A stretch of 64,000 nt of DNA, taken from positions 1 through 64,000 of IMG/VR virus record IMGVR_UViG_3300045977_000216. The stretch is one strand, 5' to 3'. The DNA is from a virus. Positions 7,461 to 15,071 of the stretch are shown here, in pieces (the stretch's first letter is position 1; every line of letters starts with the position of its first letter). The position numbers were made by a program, and so were the translations under genes. The notes beneath the pieces were generated by a model. The model saw nothing but the letters and a program-made list of their open reading frames with translations, ran no database searches and was not told the DNA's origin.

Positions 7461-7624
7461 TTCTTCACCTCGAAACCACAAGTCCCGTAAACGGAGAATT
7501 GTTCAAGTGTTACGACTTGTGCTAATTTCTTGTCTGCACAAACTGTGCAAATGAAATTCAACCCAAGTCAAACATGGGATACGACGTTGCTTTTGCAGAG
7601 CTCACACAGCAATGGCGGGGTCAT
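7457..7624 (-). pseudogene. zinc-ribbon protein interrupted by an in-frame TGA
   Basis: ATG at 7624 follows AAGGTGGAAGA. The frame reads MTPPLLCELCKSNVVSHV, meets TGA at 7570-7568, and continues without shift as LGLNFICTVCADKK... to a TGA at 7459-7457 that overlaps the next ATG. The two CxxC knuckles (residues 7-10 and 26-29) fall on either side of the TGA and only make a zinc site together. So this is one 55-codon gene with a nonsense codon (TGG to TGA would do it), a read-through site or a sequence error. Confidence 0.5.
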
Positions 7625-7710
7625 TCTTCCACCTTTCTCACTGTGCAGAGTAAGTGGAGATTCTTTGGTTGACTTCACATGTCTCGGTATCATGTTCATG
7701 CTCTTGAAAT

Positions 7711-7879
7711 CTAGAGAGACCTTGGTGGGAGCCGGACTCTCCGGCTTGCCAGCCGCCCGTTTCCTAAGCCCCTTTTTACAGTTAGGGGATTCGCACTGTT
7801 GGTCGGACCTTGCTGCCCGACCTCCCCTGGGTAAACACGCGGCGACCAGCACCGTGCGATCCCACCAGGGTCCCTCTAG
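7711..7879 (-). ncRNA. possible structured RNA element bounded by a 20-bp inverted repeat
   Basis: Arms 7711-7730 and 7860-7879 are complementary at 18 of 20 positions. Inside are further stems: TCGCAC/GTGCGA, GGTCGG/CCGACC (7801-7823) and AGCCGGA/TCCGGCT with a 3-base loop (about 7729-7745). The element fills the space between the nuclease stop (7878-7876, inside one arm) and the zinc-ribbon gene. One frame is open across it, but with no convincing start. I could not match it to a known RNA family; strand is assumed from its neighbours. Confidence 0.4.
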
Positions 7880-8880
7880 TATCTGTTCCTCTGACCCCGC
7901 ACCAGATCCTGCAACCACTTGTCTTGATCGCTGCCGGACCCCTGGAGGGCCGTCGCATACTTGTCCAGGACCTCGCACCTGTTCTGACTCTCCTCCTTCG
8001 GCAGATCGCGGAAGAAGTGGTCGCTGCACACGACTTCCCACGCGTGCCTCACCATCTCGAACCACTCCCGCTGGTACTTGCAGCTGATCCGGAGCCGGTG
8101 CTCGGCCACCCTGACGGTGGGCGGTCCACCCACGTTCTCGGAGCAGGCGAGTTGGTCGATGGCCGTCACGAACTCGCTGCCCACCTCCTCGCCGGAGAGC
8201 CAGCCGTAGATCGACAGCTGGTTGGCCCACTCCTTGCTGGACTGCTCCAGCATCATGGCCCCGTTGATCTGCATCCCGTTGTACAGCATAGGGAAGCAGT
8301 CTCGGTGCATCTCGTGCGTGTTGCGGCCGCGGAGCCTGAGGTAGCCACGCATCGGGCTCTTGTTGCCCCTGCTGCAGTACCCGTTGACCTTGAAGTCGAA
8401 GATCACGTGGGCACCGGACCTGGAGATGAAGAAGATGTCGAGCTTCCCCAGGAGTGGGACTCCTCCCACCGTCGCCTCCACGCTCTCCCGCTGACCGTCG
8501 ACGATTCCGCCGATCTCGATCTCGAACCTCGGCTTCATCACGGCTCCCTGGAGCTCCGTGAGGAGGTCGACCAGGGCACCGCACGCTTGGTACTCGCCGA
8601 AGGCGTGTTTTCCCGCGACCATGGCGAAGTCGCGGTTCTGCTTCTCGACCTGAGCTTCGAAGATCGCCCTGAACTCGAACTTCGGGTCACTCCCCTTGCC
8701 AAACAGGGCCTCGTGCAGCCAGCTCTTGACGTAGGCGTCGAACGACGACCCGATGGCCATGGCTGCCGTTTGCGGAAATCTCTGCGGTCTCGTGTCTGCC
8801 ATGTACGACAGGTAGTACTCCTCCCTGTCCTTGTAGAAGGTCGCCAGGGAGGAGGGGCTCATATACTTCGGTCGCCTCAT
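7876..8880 (-). CDS. PD-(D/E)XK nuclease, RecB/Cas4-like
   Basis: Core motif is visible: GKLDIFF supplies the first aspartate and VIFDFKVNG the D-x-K pair, followed by QLSIY, the QxxxY signature of the RecB/Cas4/lambda-exonuclease branch. An N-terminal SPSSLATFYKDREEYYL helix resembles the family's entry helix. At 334 aa there is room for cysteines of a possible iron-sulphur cluster (C near 190, 220 and 250), but spacing is not decisive. Likely DNA end-processing exonuclease for recombination or replication. Confidence 0.82.
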   Translation of the reverse strand: MRRPKYMSPSSLATFYKDREEYYLSYMADTRPQRFPQTAAMAIGSSFDAYVKSWLHEALFGKGSDPKFEFRAIFEAQVEKQNRDFAMVAGKHAFGEYQACGALVDLLTELQGAVMKPRFEIEIGGIVDGQRESVEATVGGVPLLGKLDIFFISRSGAHVIFDFKVNGYCSRGNKSPMRGYLRLRGRNTHEMHRDCFPMLYNGMQINGAMMLEQSSKEWANQLSIYGWLSGEEVGSEFVTAIDQLACSENVGGPPTVRVAEHRLRISCKYQREWFEMVRHAWEVVCSDHFFRDLPKEESQNRCEVLDKYATALQGSGSDQDKWLQDLVRGQRNRY

Positions 8881-9077
8881 TGCAGGTACTCCTGGTGTGC
8901 TTTCTTGACCATCTTGTGTGCCGTCAGCCTCGGGCAGTCGCAGAATATCACCCCTATCGAAACCACTCCTGGGTGTGCTCTCACGAGCACCTCGGCCTCT
9001 CTCCTGGTGTAGGCGAAGTCCACTTGCAGCCAGTGGACTATCGGGACCTCGCAGTCGAGTAAGTATTCGGCAGGCAT
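8877..9077 (-). CDS. hypothetical protein, 66 aa
   Basis: Compact alpha/beta protein with an IFCDCP segment; its stop overlaps the nuclease ATG (ATGA), so the two are probably co-translated. No family recognised. Confidence 0.6.
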   Translation of the reverse strand: MPAEYLLDCEVPIVHWLQVDFAYTRREAEVLVRAHPGVVSIGVIFCDCPRLTAHKMVKKAHQEYLQ

Positions 9078-9250
9078 GGTACCTCCGCTATCGTTATCAT
9101 GGATGGCTTGTACCTCGACACCGTCAGCATGGCCCTGTGGTTCTTCCAGTTGACAGTGCCCAGGTACATCTCGCGACCCAAGATCAGCCTGTAGGGACTG
9201 TTCGGGTACGAGCCGTTGTGCTCGTGGTCCACGGTGGCGAACCTCAGCAT
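9038..9250 (-). CDS. hypothetical protein, 70 aa
   Basis: Start ATG at 9250 overlaps the sigma-like gene stop (TGATG); a GTG one codon earlier is equally possible. Beta-rich with repeated tyrosines. Overlaps the next gene by 40 bases. Unknown function. Confidence 0.55.
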   Translation of the reverse strand: MLRFATVDHEHNGSYPNSPYRLILGREMYLGTVNWKNHRAMLTVSRYKPSMITIAEVPCLPNTYSTARSR

Positions 9251-9930
9251 CACTGAGACCACTTGTCTTTGAACCGCTTTCGGAATCTGTCGAAGATTTC
9301 CTGGGAGCGGAACCACCCCGCCGCCTCCTGGACCTTCCTGCCCAGCCTCTCGTCGATCTCCCTGAAGGTGTAACCCTCGAAGCGGAGCTCGACCACCGTC
9401 CTCTCCTCCTCGTCTCTTATGCATAGGTCCATGATCTCCTTGAACTCGGGGCTCAGGCCGGCTGGCTTGGCCACGCCGGTGAACCTCCCACTGGTCTTGG
9501 GATTCTTCTTATTCTTGGCAGTCTCGTTGACCCTCTCCGTGTCGAACTGAACGACCTTGTCCAGCTTGATCTTCTCGCCGTTCTTGATCTTGCGACGCAT
9601 CGTCACCACGGGCATCTGGATGAAGTGCGTCCTGAGCATGAAGAGTTTGAGGGCGAACCGGACCCTGGTGCAGATGTACGGTGTGATGTTGTCGTCCCAC
9701 ATCTGGAACTTTCCGGTGCGGACGCGGTCGACGGCTTCCGAGACCGCGAGTGCGGCCTCCCCCTCCAGGTCGAGGCGGTAGTGTGGGTGCTGCCTCGCAA
9801 CCGAAGCCACGATGAACATTGAGATGCGGAGGTGGCTCTCGATGATCTTCCTGCTCGTGTCCTTGCCGGTCTTGAGCTCGGCGACGAGTTGCTCGACGTT
9901 TGGGGCGACCTCTGGCAATACGACTTCCAT
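9250..9930 (-). CDS. sigma-70-like transcription factor
   Basis: Region 2-like helices (IIESHLRISMFIVASVARQH, then LEGEAALAVSEAVDRV and ITPYICTRVRFALKLFML) match the sigma-70 region 2 layout. A C-terminal EERTVVELRFEGYTFREIDERLG is a region 4 helix-turn-helix. A lysine-rich linker (about 135-165) joins them. At 226 aa it is a compact, group 4-like sigma. Start at 9930 has GGGAGCTG upstream. It is a natural candidate to read the repeated GTAAC-N9-ATGGA promoter motif in this window, but that link is inference. Confidence 0.72.
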   Translation of the reverse strand: MEVVLPEVAPNVEQLVAELKTGKDTSRKIIESHLRISMFIVASVARQHPHYRLDLEGEAALAVSEAVDRVRTGKFQMWDDNITPYICTRVRFALKLFMLRTHFIQMPVVTMRRKIKNGEKIKLDKVVQFDTERVNETAKNKKNPKTSGRFTGVAKPAGLSPEFKEIMDLCIRDEEERTVVELRFEGYTFREIDERLGRKVQEAAGWFRSQEIFDRFRKRFKDKWSQ

Positions 9931-9974
9931 CTTCAGCTCCCTTGTGCTGGTTGCCCCTGTTGGGGCTCCGGTGT

Positions 9975-10203
9975 TTAGACTTCTACTCCTGCGATAGCCT
10001 CTAAGTTCCGATGACACTCTTTGTCATCTGCCTTCGCCGCCTCGCTCGTGGCCCTTGCGAGGGCTACCGTTCCGTCGGTGTGGCAGATCGTGAAATCGTC
10101 TTGCGTCTGCTCGACGTTGAGGACAGTTTGTTATTGTCCTCCAGACGCGGACGCGGTAGCGGTGGTTGCTGAGGGCGGTCATGCTTTCGTAGATGCGGCT
10201 CAT
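9975..10203 (-). pseudogene. small gene with an apparent +1 frameshift
   Basis: ATG at 10203 overlaps the upstream stop (ATGA) and encodes MSRIYESMTALSNHRYRVRVW up to about 10130. Coding character then moves to the +1 frame, which has no start codon of its own but reads TVLNVEQTQDDFTICHTDG... to TAA at 9977-9975. The switch point lies in a GAGGACA/TGTCCTC hairpin with loop ATAACAAAC, next to a GGAGG. Programmed shift, mutation or sequence error are all possible. Confidence 0.4.
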
Positions 10204-10448
10204 ATCTGGTAGTCTCCGTTGGGCTGATGCAGGCGCTCGTAGTCATCGTAGTAGTAGATGGGCCGCAGGTCATTCCGCAGCCAGTCGGCGTGGATCCTGG
10301 CCTGGGTCAGTGGTCGGCCCTCGAAGTACAACTCCCAGGGGTGGCGGTTCTGCTCGCGGGCTCGGCAGAGGCTGCAGCGGCACATTCCGTCGGGCAGGAC
10401 CAGGTCGAAGCTGTCTCCTGGTCTTACGATCAGAGTCTTGTGCGTCAT
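10200..10448 (-). CDS. small CxCxxC protein, 82 aa
   Basis: Contains MCRCSLCRAREQNRH, a possible partial zinc site, followed by aromatic-rich sequence (IYYYDDYERL). First gene downstream of the consensus promoter at 10517-10545. No family recognised. Confidence 0.65.
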   Translation of the reverse strand: MTHKTLIVRPGDSFDLVLPDGMCRCSLCRAREQNRHPWELYFEGRPLTQARIHADWLRNDLRPIYYYDDYERLHQPNGDYQI

Positions 10449-10516
10449 GGTCTCGTCTCCCTGTTTTGCGAAATCAAATCCAGCCGCGTTTGGGTCGTCG
10501 ATAGAGTCCCCTAGTC

Positions 10517-10545
10517 ATTATCGGAAAATGCCTCCCGTATGTCAA
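10517..10545 (-). promoter_or_regulatory. consensus sigma-70 promoter
   Basis: On the minus strand TTGACA and GATAAT are separated by exactly 17 bases, with the start expected near 10510. It lies just after the cysteine-peptidase gene and would drive 10448 leftward. The spacer and upstream flank are covered by the inverted repeat at 10523-10556. Confidence 0.75.
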
Positions 10546-10556
10546 TGGCATTTTCC
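10523..10556. promoter_or_regulatory. inverted repeat overlapping the promoter, possible operator
   Basis: GGAAAATGCC and GGCATTTTCC form a perfect 10-bp inverted repeat with a 14-base centre. One arm lies in the promoter spacer and the other just upstream of the -35 box, a typical position for a repressor site. It could also act as a hairpin ending the transcript from the cysteine-peptidase gene, since an A/T-rich flank follows. Confidence 0.5.
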
Positions 10557-11033
10557 AAAATACTTTACGGCTTGAATTGATCGTGCAATTTCTACGAGCC
10601 GGAAGAAGTGCTCCGGCTCGAAGTAGTTGATCGCGTACCTGTGGCCCATCGGGTCCAGGCACATGTGCCTGTCCCAGGCGACGGCGTGGTCCTTGCCCTC
10701 CATCGTCTTGCCGACCAAGATGCCGTCGTAGGTCATCACGACCTCTTCGAACCTCGCACTGTAGTCGAGCTTGTGCGGCGGCATGTCCATTTGCACGTAG
10801 GACGTAGGATGCTTGTCGTACCTCACGAGCGACATTCCGCAGGCCTCGGCGGCCAGGAGGATCTCTTGGTCGTGGAAGCCCTGCCTGCAGGCCGGGTCCT
10901 CCAGCTCCGGCCATATGACGGCGGAGCCGTCGTGGCCTATGGCCAGGATCACGTCGTCGACCTTGACGCCGAGGCAGATCGCCAGAGCGGTCGGGAAGCA
11001 CGACCACTTGTTAGGTTGCACTTGGAGCTTCAA
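10542..11033 (-). CDS. C39-like papain-fold cysteine peptidase
   Basis: Starts at TTG 11033, seven bases after AGGGAGGA; no ATG fits. QPNKWSCFPTALAICLG places the nucleophile Cys at residue 12 on the classic N-terminal helix, and GKDHAVAWD supplies the histidine, followed by an aspartate. Layout matches small phage or bacteriocin-export-type cysteine peptidases. Target unknown; could equally be an amidase or transglutaminase relative. Confidence 0.68.
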   Translation of the reverse strand: MKLQVQPNKWSCFPTALAICLGVKVDDVILAIGHDGSAVIWPELEDPACRQGFHDQEILLAAEACGMSLVRYDKHPTSYVQMDMPPHKLDYSARFEEVVMTYDGILVGKTMEGKDHAVAWDRHMCLDPMGHRYAINYFEPEHFFRLVEIARSIQAVKYFGKCH

Positions 11034-11481
11034 GCATGTCCTCCCTTATGTCTAGGTGCTGGTTGCAGACTTCCCTAAGCTCCTTCTGTGCGCCGTGTGC
11101 GAATGCCACGCACCATATCCTCTGCTCTCGCACGTAGCTCGCGAGCTCGCTCATGGAGCCGTCGCTCGTACCCAGGACCACGACGTCGAGTTTCTGGAGT
11201 AGGCGGACCACGTCCAGCGTCATGCCGACGTTCCACGACGACCTCTTCACGTCGTTCGTGTGCAACCTCTTGAACCGGACGTCATAACCCTTGCTCCTGA
11301 GAGCCATCTTGAAGCCAGCGGCCTCACCGTTCACCTCCAGACCGTAGGCCACGGCCCTGTACAACTTGCCGTACTGCTTACAGACCTCCAGGTACCGACC
11401 GTAGTCGAGCTTTCTTCCGGGAAACTTCTTGAACAGATTCACGTACAAGTTCGACACGTCCACGAACACTCCTACGTTCAT
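11011..11481 (-). CDS. NYN/PIN-fold nuclease-like protein
   Basis: VFVDVSNLY at the N-terminus, WNVGMTLDVVRLL in the centre and VVLGTSDGSMSELASYVRE are the three acidic clusters of the LabA-like NYN domain, a PIN-type RNase fold. 156 aa equals one bare domain. Probable metal-dependent RNase or RNA-binding protein; it may cut host or phage RNA. Overlaps the reductase gene by 4 bases. Confidence 0.78.
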   Translation of the reverse strand: MNVGVFVDVSNLYVNLFKKFPGRKLDYGRYLEVCKQYGKLYRAVAYGLEVNGEAAGFKMALRSKGYDVRFKRLHTNDVKRSSWNVGMTLDVVRLLQKLDVVVLGTSDGSMSELASYVREQRIWCVAFAHGAQKELREVCNQHLDIREDMLEAPSAT

Positions 11482-13670
11482 GTTGCGGCCTCGCAGGATG
11501 AGGAATCGCAGTACTTCTCGTCCACTCCGTCGCTTCCGGAGAGCTTGTGCCAGGGAATCGGCCTCAGGGCAGATAGGCGTCGCTCGTACTCTTCCTTGCT
11601 CAGTCCCTCTTCAGGCATCTGGTTGTAGACTCCTTTGGCTGAGTGTGGCAAAAACGAGGCCGACTTCACGAGCGGTGCGATACACGAGAGCACGGCCTCG
11701 ATGTCGTCCTCCTCATGATCCTTGTTGTAGACGTATACGTTGTACTTGCCACTTGTTGCAGCGACGACCTTCCTCTCTGCAAAGATTCCCATCACCTCCT
11801 TGGAGGAAACGTAGTCCTCGAACTCGACTTCATCAAGGAGCTCCTCTAGGTCGTGGACGCTGGCCTCGGAAGCAACGAGCTCCCACTTCGGTTTGAAGTA
11901 GAGCGTGTTCGACACACTGTTGTCAGCCCACTCCCTTTGCATCCACACCAAGTTCATCGCCTGCTCCCACAAGCTCACTTTGTCGGCAGGTTTGGCGGGG
12001 AGCTGGATGATGGGGTACTCGTAGATCCTCGTGTTCTGAGACACGAGGTCCATCTCCCAGGGAAGACCTGACTCCGCCATGAGGAACCGATCGACCGGAG
12101 ACCCAACGCCTATCCGAATCCTGCGGAGCGTCTCTACATAGGTCGGATGACCGATGCCAGGGGTCCTACCGGCGAGCTTCGGCGTGGTTCCTCCTGGCTT
12201 GATCGTCGTGACCTTGATCGCCGGAGGGACGCCGGCCTCCTGGTTGAGCTTCTTGTTGGTCTCGCGGACGATTTTGTAACCCTCCCTCAGCCACCTCGTG
12301 ACCTTGTGCACACCGTGTACGTGCTTCCATCCAGAGACGTCAATGATGGAGCAGCCGATCCTCCTGTTCCTGGCGATCACAGCGTTCGTGCTCTGCTGGT
12401 GCGTCGGGAGCAGGGACACAGTGCTCATGTACATCGTGGCCTGCTCGCACGAGCGGTACCAATTCTCCGGACCGCTGCACATGGTTGGGAGCGTCTCGGC
12501 CACGTTGCAGAGCTCCTTGTTCTCCAGCGTGATCTCGCCGCACGGGTTGAGGCCCGTCGCCCTGTCGTTCGACTTGTTCTTCTTCTTCCCGATTCTGCCG
12601 TACGGAAAGTTCCTCAGGTTCGCGATCCCAGGCTCCCCGCGAATAGGCACCCTGTAGGCGACCTCCCCGAGTCTGTCGAAGTCCTCGTCGTCCACGAGCT
12701 TCGCAGAGTTATTGCTCATCCAGCCATGTGCCGCACGGTCGGGAAACTTCTCATAGTCCTTGAGGTCCAGGAACGTCCGGTCCTTGATCGGAGCCATCAG
12801 GAGTTCGGCACTCCTCCTCACATTTCCGGCCACCACGCAGCACCCCACGCAGTTGGCTATGTCGGCCTTCAGGTGGACGCTGTCGTAGTACTTTCGCTCC
12901 TTGAACCGCTCGCAGAAGCTGCGTACTTGCTCGTGCAGCTCCATGAGCGGACCAGGACCGCTCGACACGCCGCCGAATCCCCTGATCGGGAGACCGGCCG
13001 GCCTGACTTCGTCGTACACGAGCTTCACGCGACGCTGGTTGGGCCTGACGTACGAGTTGATCAAGCGAGCGGTGGCCTCGACCCAGCCCTCCCTGCTGTC
13101 CGGTATGACGTACACGCATTGGCCGGTTGGGTGGTGGAGCTCCATCGAGTCGTTTCTGATTGGGTAGAACCCTATCCCCACCCCGAGCATCAGGGAGTCC
13201 ATGAGCCACCCAACGTCCGACGCCACGTCGTCGCCGATCTCCGTGTAGCCGCAGTTGTAGAGGCTCATGGAACCACGCTCGTATATGAACGGCGTCCCCA
13301 TCGCCCAGAGCCCGCGTCCAGGAGGGAGCCACTCCATCTTGTACATGGCAACGGCCATGCTCTTGGCGACCTCCGTCCACCGATCCTCGCTCCAGTGAAC
13401 GTTCGTCCTCCTGTACCAGTCCTTCCTGATGGACATGGCCCCGTTGATCACGCGGACGACGCAGTCTGCCCAATTCTCCTGGTGGCTGTCCTTGCCGGCC
13501 GGCAGGTGGTCCTGCCAATACTGCTCGGCGAGGTCATCCTTGGACCAGAACCTGGAGTACCGAGTGTAGAACACGAGCTCGCCGAAGCCGTTGTACCCAA
13601 ACGGTGGCGTCATGTCGTTGAGCAGGTGTCTGAACCCTGCGGGGAGCCGGAAGCGCTCTTTGACGAACAT
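11478..13670 (-). CDS. class II (adenosylcobalamin-dependent) ribonucleotide reductase
   Basis: Converts ribonucleoside triphosphates to deoxy forms using coenzyme B12, oxygen-independently. The 730-aa length fits the single-chain type. Seen: LYNCGYTE (first redox Cys), NPCGEITLENKELCN (thiyl Cys and second redox Cys, about 374-385) and a terminal YCDSSSCEAAT dithiol that re-reduces the site. GVGIGFYP and NCVGCCVVAGNVRRS match the barrel and cofactor-facing regions. Start after AGGAGATCAG. It feeds the adjacent DNA polymerase; no reductase partner is needed. Confidence 0.93.
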   Translation of the reverse strand: MFVKERFRLPAGFRHLLNDMTPPFGYNGFGELVFYTRYSRFWSKDDLAEQYWQDHLPAGKDSHQENWADCVVRVINGAMSIRKDWYRRTNVHWSEDRWTEVAKSMAVAMYKMEWLPPGRGLWAMGTPFIYERGSMSLYNCGYTEIGDDVASDVGWLMDSLMLGVGIGFYPIRNDSMELHHPTGQCVYVIPDSREGWVEATARLINSYVRPNQRRVKLVYDEVRPAGLPIRGFGGVSSGPGPLMELHEQVRSFCERFKERKYYDSVHLKADIANCVGCCVVAGNVRRSAELLMAPIKDRTFLDLKDYEKFPDRAAHGWMSNNSAKLVDDEDFDRLGEVAYRVPIRGEPGIANLRNFPYGRIGKKKNKSNDRATGLNPCGEITLENKELCNVAETLPTMCSGPENWYRSCEQATMYMSTVSLLPTHQQSTNAVIARNRRIGCSIIDVSGWKHVHGVHKVTRWLREGYKIVRETNKKLNQEAGVPPAIKVTTIKPGGTTPKLAGRTPGIGHPTYVETLRRIRIGVGSPVDRFLMAESGLPWEMDLVSQNTRIYEYPIIQLPAKPADKVSLWEQAMNLVWMQREWADNSVSNTLYFKPKWELVASEASVHDLEELLDEVEFEDYVSSKEVMGIFAERKVVAATSGKYNVYVYNKDHEEDDIEAVLSCIAPLVKSASFLPHSAKGVYNQMPEEGLSKEEYERRLSALRPIPWHKLSGSDGVDEKYCDSSSCEAAT

Positions 13671-13678
13671 CTGATCTC

Positions 13679-13897
13679 CTACAGTAGGGACAGGAGCTTG
13701 TCGCAGGCTCGCGAGAGCTTACGCTCCGCGTCCTGCATGTTGACGACCAGCGTGTTCCACTGATCCCTGTTCTCCGGCAGGAGCCTGCCGCCGCTGGCGT
13801 TGGCCTCGATCTCAGCAGCTTCCTCAACCTCTCGGACCAGGGCCTGGAACTTGAGGACCTTGTCCTCGGACTCTCCGATAAATTCCTTCCTCGCCAT
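13679..13897 (-). CDS. hypothetical helical protein, 72 aa
   Basis: Charged helical hairpin (VLKFQALVREVEEAAEIEA and MQDAERKLSRACDKLLSLL). Sits between the VRR-NUC gene and the reductase. Unknown function. Confidence 0.6.
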   Translation of the reverse strand: MARKEFIGESEDKVLKFQALVREVEEAAEIEANASGGRLLPENRDQWNTLVVNMQDAERKLSRACDKLLSLL

Positions 13898-13898
13898 G

Positions 13899-14246
13899 TT
13901 AGTGAAACCTAAATCCTGACAAGTAGTGATGCCAGTTAGCCGGCCCGAATAGCTTGTCGATCTCGGAATCGTCGTCTGAGGTCAGGACCCACACGCCGAC
14001 TCCGTGGGCCGTCATCGTCTTGAACTCCTTGAGCTGGGCGGCGGTAAAATGGAAGCCCTCCCTGTTCTTTACCTCTATCCACCGCGTGCCGTACCTCGGG
14101 TGCATGGCGTACAGGTCCGGAAAACCGGACTGGTACATGTTGCCGTGAGTCTCCATTACGTGCCAGCCGAGCAGGAACAGCTTACGCTTTATCGCGTCCT
14201 GTATCTTTCTTTCTGGCCTGTTCCCCTTGGCTTTGAATGGCTCCAC
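13899..14246 (-). CDS. VRR-NUC-type nuclease
   Basis: GFPDLYAMHP...TRWIEVKNREG shows the PD-(D/E)XK core with the D at FPD and the E-x-K at IEVKN; FTAAQLKEF and the C-terminal helix complete a stand-alone VRR-NUC domain of 115 aa. These phage enzymes cut branched or flapped DNA. Start at GTG 14246 follows GAGGTACT and lies 65 bases inside the upstream gene. Confidence 0.8.
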   Translation of the reverse strand: MEPFKAKGNRPERKIQDAIKRKLFLLGWHVMETHGNMYQSGFPDLYAMHPRYGTRWIEVKNREGFHFTAAQLKEFKTMTAHGVGVWVLTSDDDSEIDKLFGPANWHHYLSGFRFH

Positions 14247-14484
14247 GGTAGTACCTCGCCAGTGCAAGTAGTGAGATCGCGTGGACCAGGCACCTGTCGT
14301 ACTCAGGATTCTGCTGTCCCTTGTGGAAGGTCTGGGCCTCAGTCACGAGCTCGATGGCCCTCCTGGTGTAGTACTCGGTGTCAGGGTTGTCTAGCAGGGC
14401 CCTCCAGAGTGGGTTGGTCGGCTCTCCCCGAAGGTTCGACTGGCTGAGGACCTTTTGGAGTTCTCTTCGGTTTGGTCTTTTCAT
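14182..14484 (-). CDS. hypothetical protein, 100 aa
   Basis: Helical, with paired helices around EYYTRRAIELVTEAQTF and YDRCLVHAISLLALARYYRG. ATG at 14484 follows GAGGT. It begins 104 bases inside the upstream gene and ends 65 bases inside the next, so nearly half of it is read in two frames. Confidence 0.55.
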   Translation of the reverse strand: MKRPNRRELQKVLSQSNLRGEPTNPLWRALLDNPDTEYYTRRAIELVTEAQTFHKGQQNPEYDRCLVHAISLLALARYYRGAIQSQGEQARKKDTGRDKA

Positions 14485-14761
14485 AGAGTGACCTCGCGGC
14501 CTTCCTGAAGGCCGTCACGGCCTTCGCCAAGTTGTCCTGCTCCCACAAGCCGGTGACCTCCATGAGCCTGTACTGCTCCCAGACCTCCGGCGACACAGCT
14601 CTCCTCGCCCTCAGGAGCTCCTGGTACTCTCCCCCGTAGATGGCTGCAACATCGACCCTGAGGGCACCGGCGTGCCCAAAGAGCCTGTCGTAGCTCTCCA
14701 TGTGCAGGTTACAGGCGAGGGCCTCGTCACGCATCTGCTGGACCATCTCGATCGCCGTCAT
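14381..14761 (-). CDS. hypothetical helical protein, 126 aa
   Basis: ATG at 14761 after GAGGAGGAAG. Mostly helical to about residue 90; the last 35 residues are proline-, lysine- and arginine-rich read-on over the next gene and are probably disordered. No family recognised. Confidence 0.55.
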   Translation of the reverse strand: MTAIEMVQQMRDEALACNLHMESYDRLFGHAGALRVDVAAIYGGEYQELLRARRAVSPEVWEQYRLMEVTGLWEQDNLAKAVTAFRKAARSLYEKTKPKRTPKGPQPVEPSGRADQPTLEGPARQP

Positions 14762-15071
14762 TCTTCCTCCTCTTGCTGATCTCTGACAGTAGTAACTGCT
14801 TTGTGAGATATCCATACTTCGGGACGCCGAGGTCCCTCGCCATCCTCCTGAGCTTGGTGACCGGCAGACTCTCGAAGCTGTCCTGGAGCTGAGAGTCGAT
14901 CCACCGGATCAACCTGTCCCTGTCGACCGAGAAGAGTATACGCTCTAGAATCTGGAGTTCCTTTTCCGAGGCTGAGAAAAAAGCATCCTCAAACCTGCTC
15001 GTCTCGAGCAGGTTCTCTATCTTCCTCGCTTCCAGTAGCAGGATGTGGAACTCACGTCGAAGGTGGCTCAC
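14727..15071 (-). CDS. SAP/Rho-N-like helical protein, 114 aa
   Basis: GTG at 15071 overlaps the polymerase stop (GTGA), so it is coupled to the polymerase. The N-terminal 70 residues form helices. The C-terminal part LPVTKLRRMARDLGVPKYG then LLLSEISKRR matches the helix-extended-helix of SAP/Rho N-terminal domains, which bind nucleic acid. It may be a polymerase accessory protein. Confidence 0.65.
   Translation of the reverse strand: MSHLRREFHILLLEARKIENLLETSRFEDAFFSASEKELQILERILFSVDRDRLIRWIDSQLQDSFESLPVTKLRRMARDLGVPKYGYLTKQLLLSEISKRRKNDGDRDGPADA

Noticed and set aside
7711-7879. tRNA or tmRNA
   Set aside because: A 7-bp GGTGGGA/TCCCACC acceptor-like stem and a T-arm-like hairpin exist, but the T loop is too short, no anticodon arm fits and the length is wrong.
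7568-8584. Long minus frame overlapping the nuclease
   Set aside because: Its upper part is the nuclease read in another frame (R/G/P-rich); only its last part coincides with the zinc-ribbon gene.
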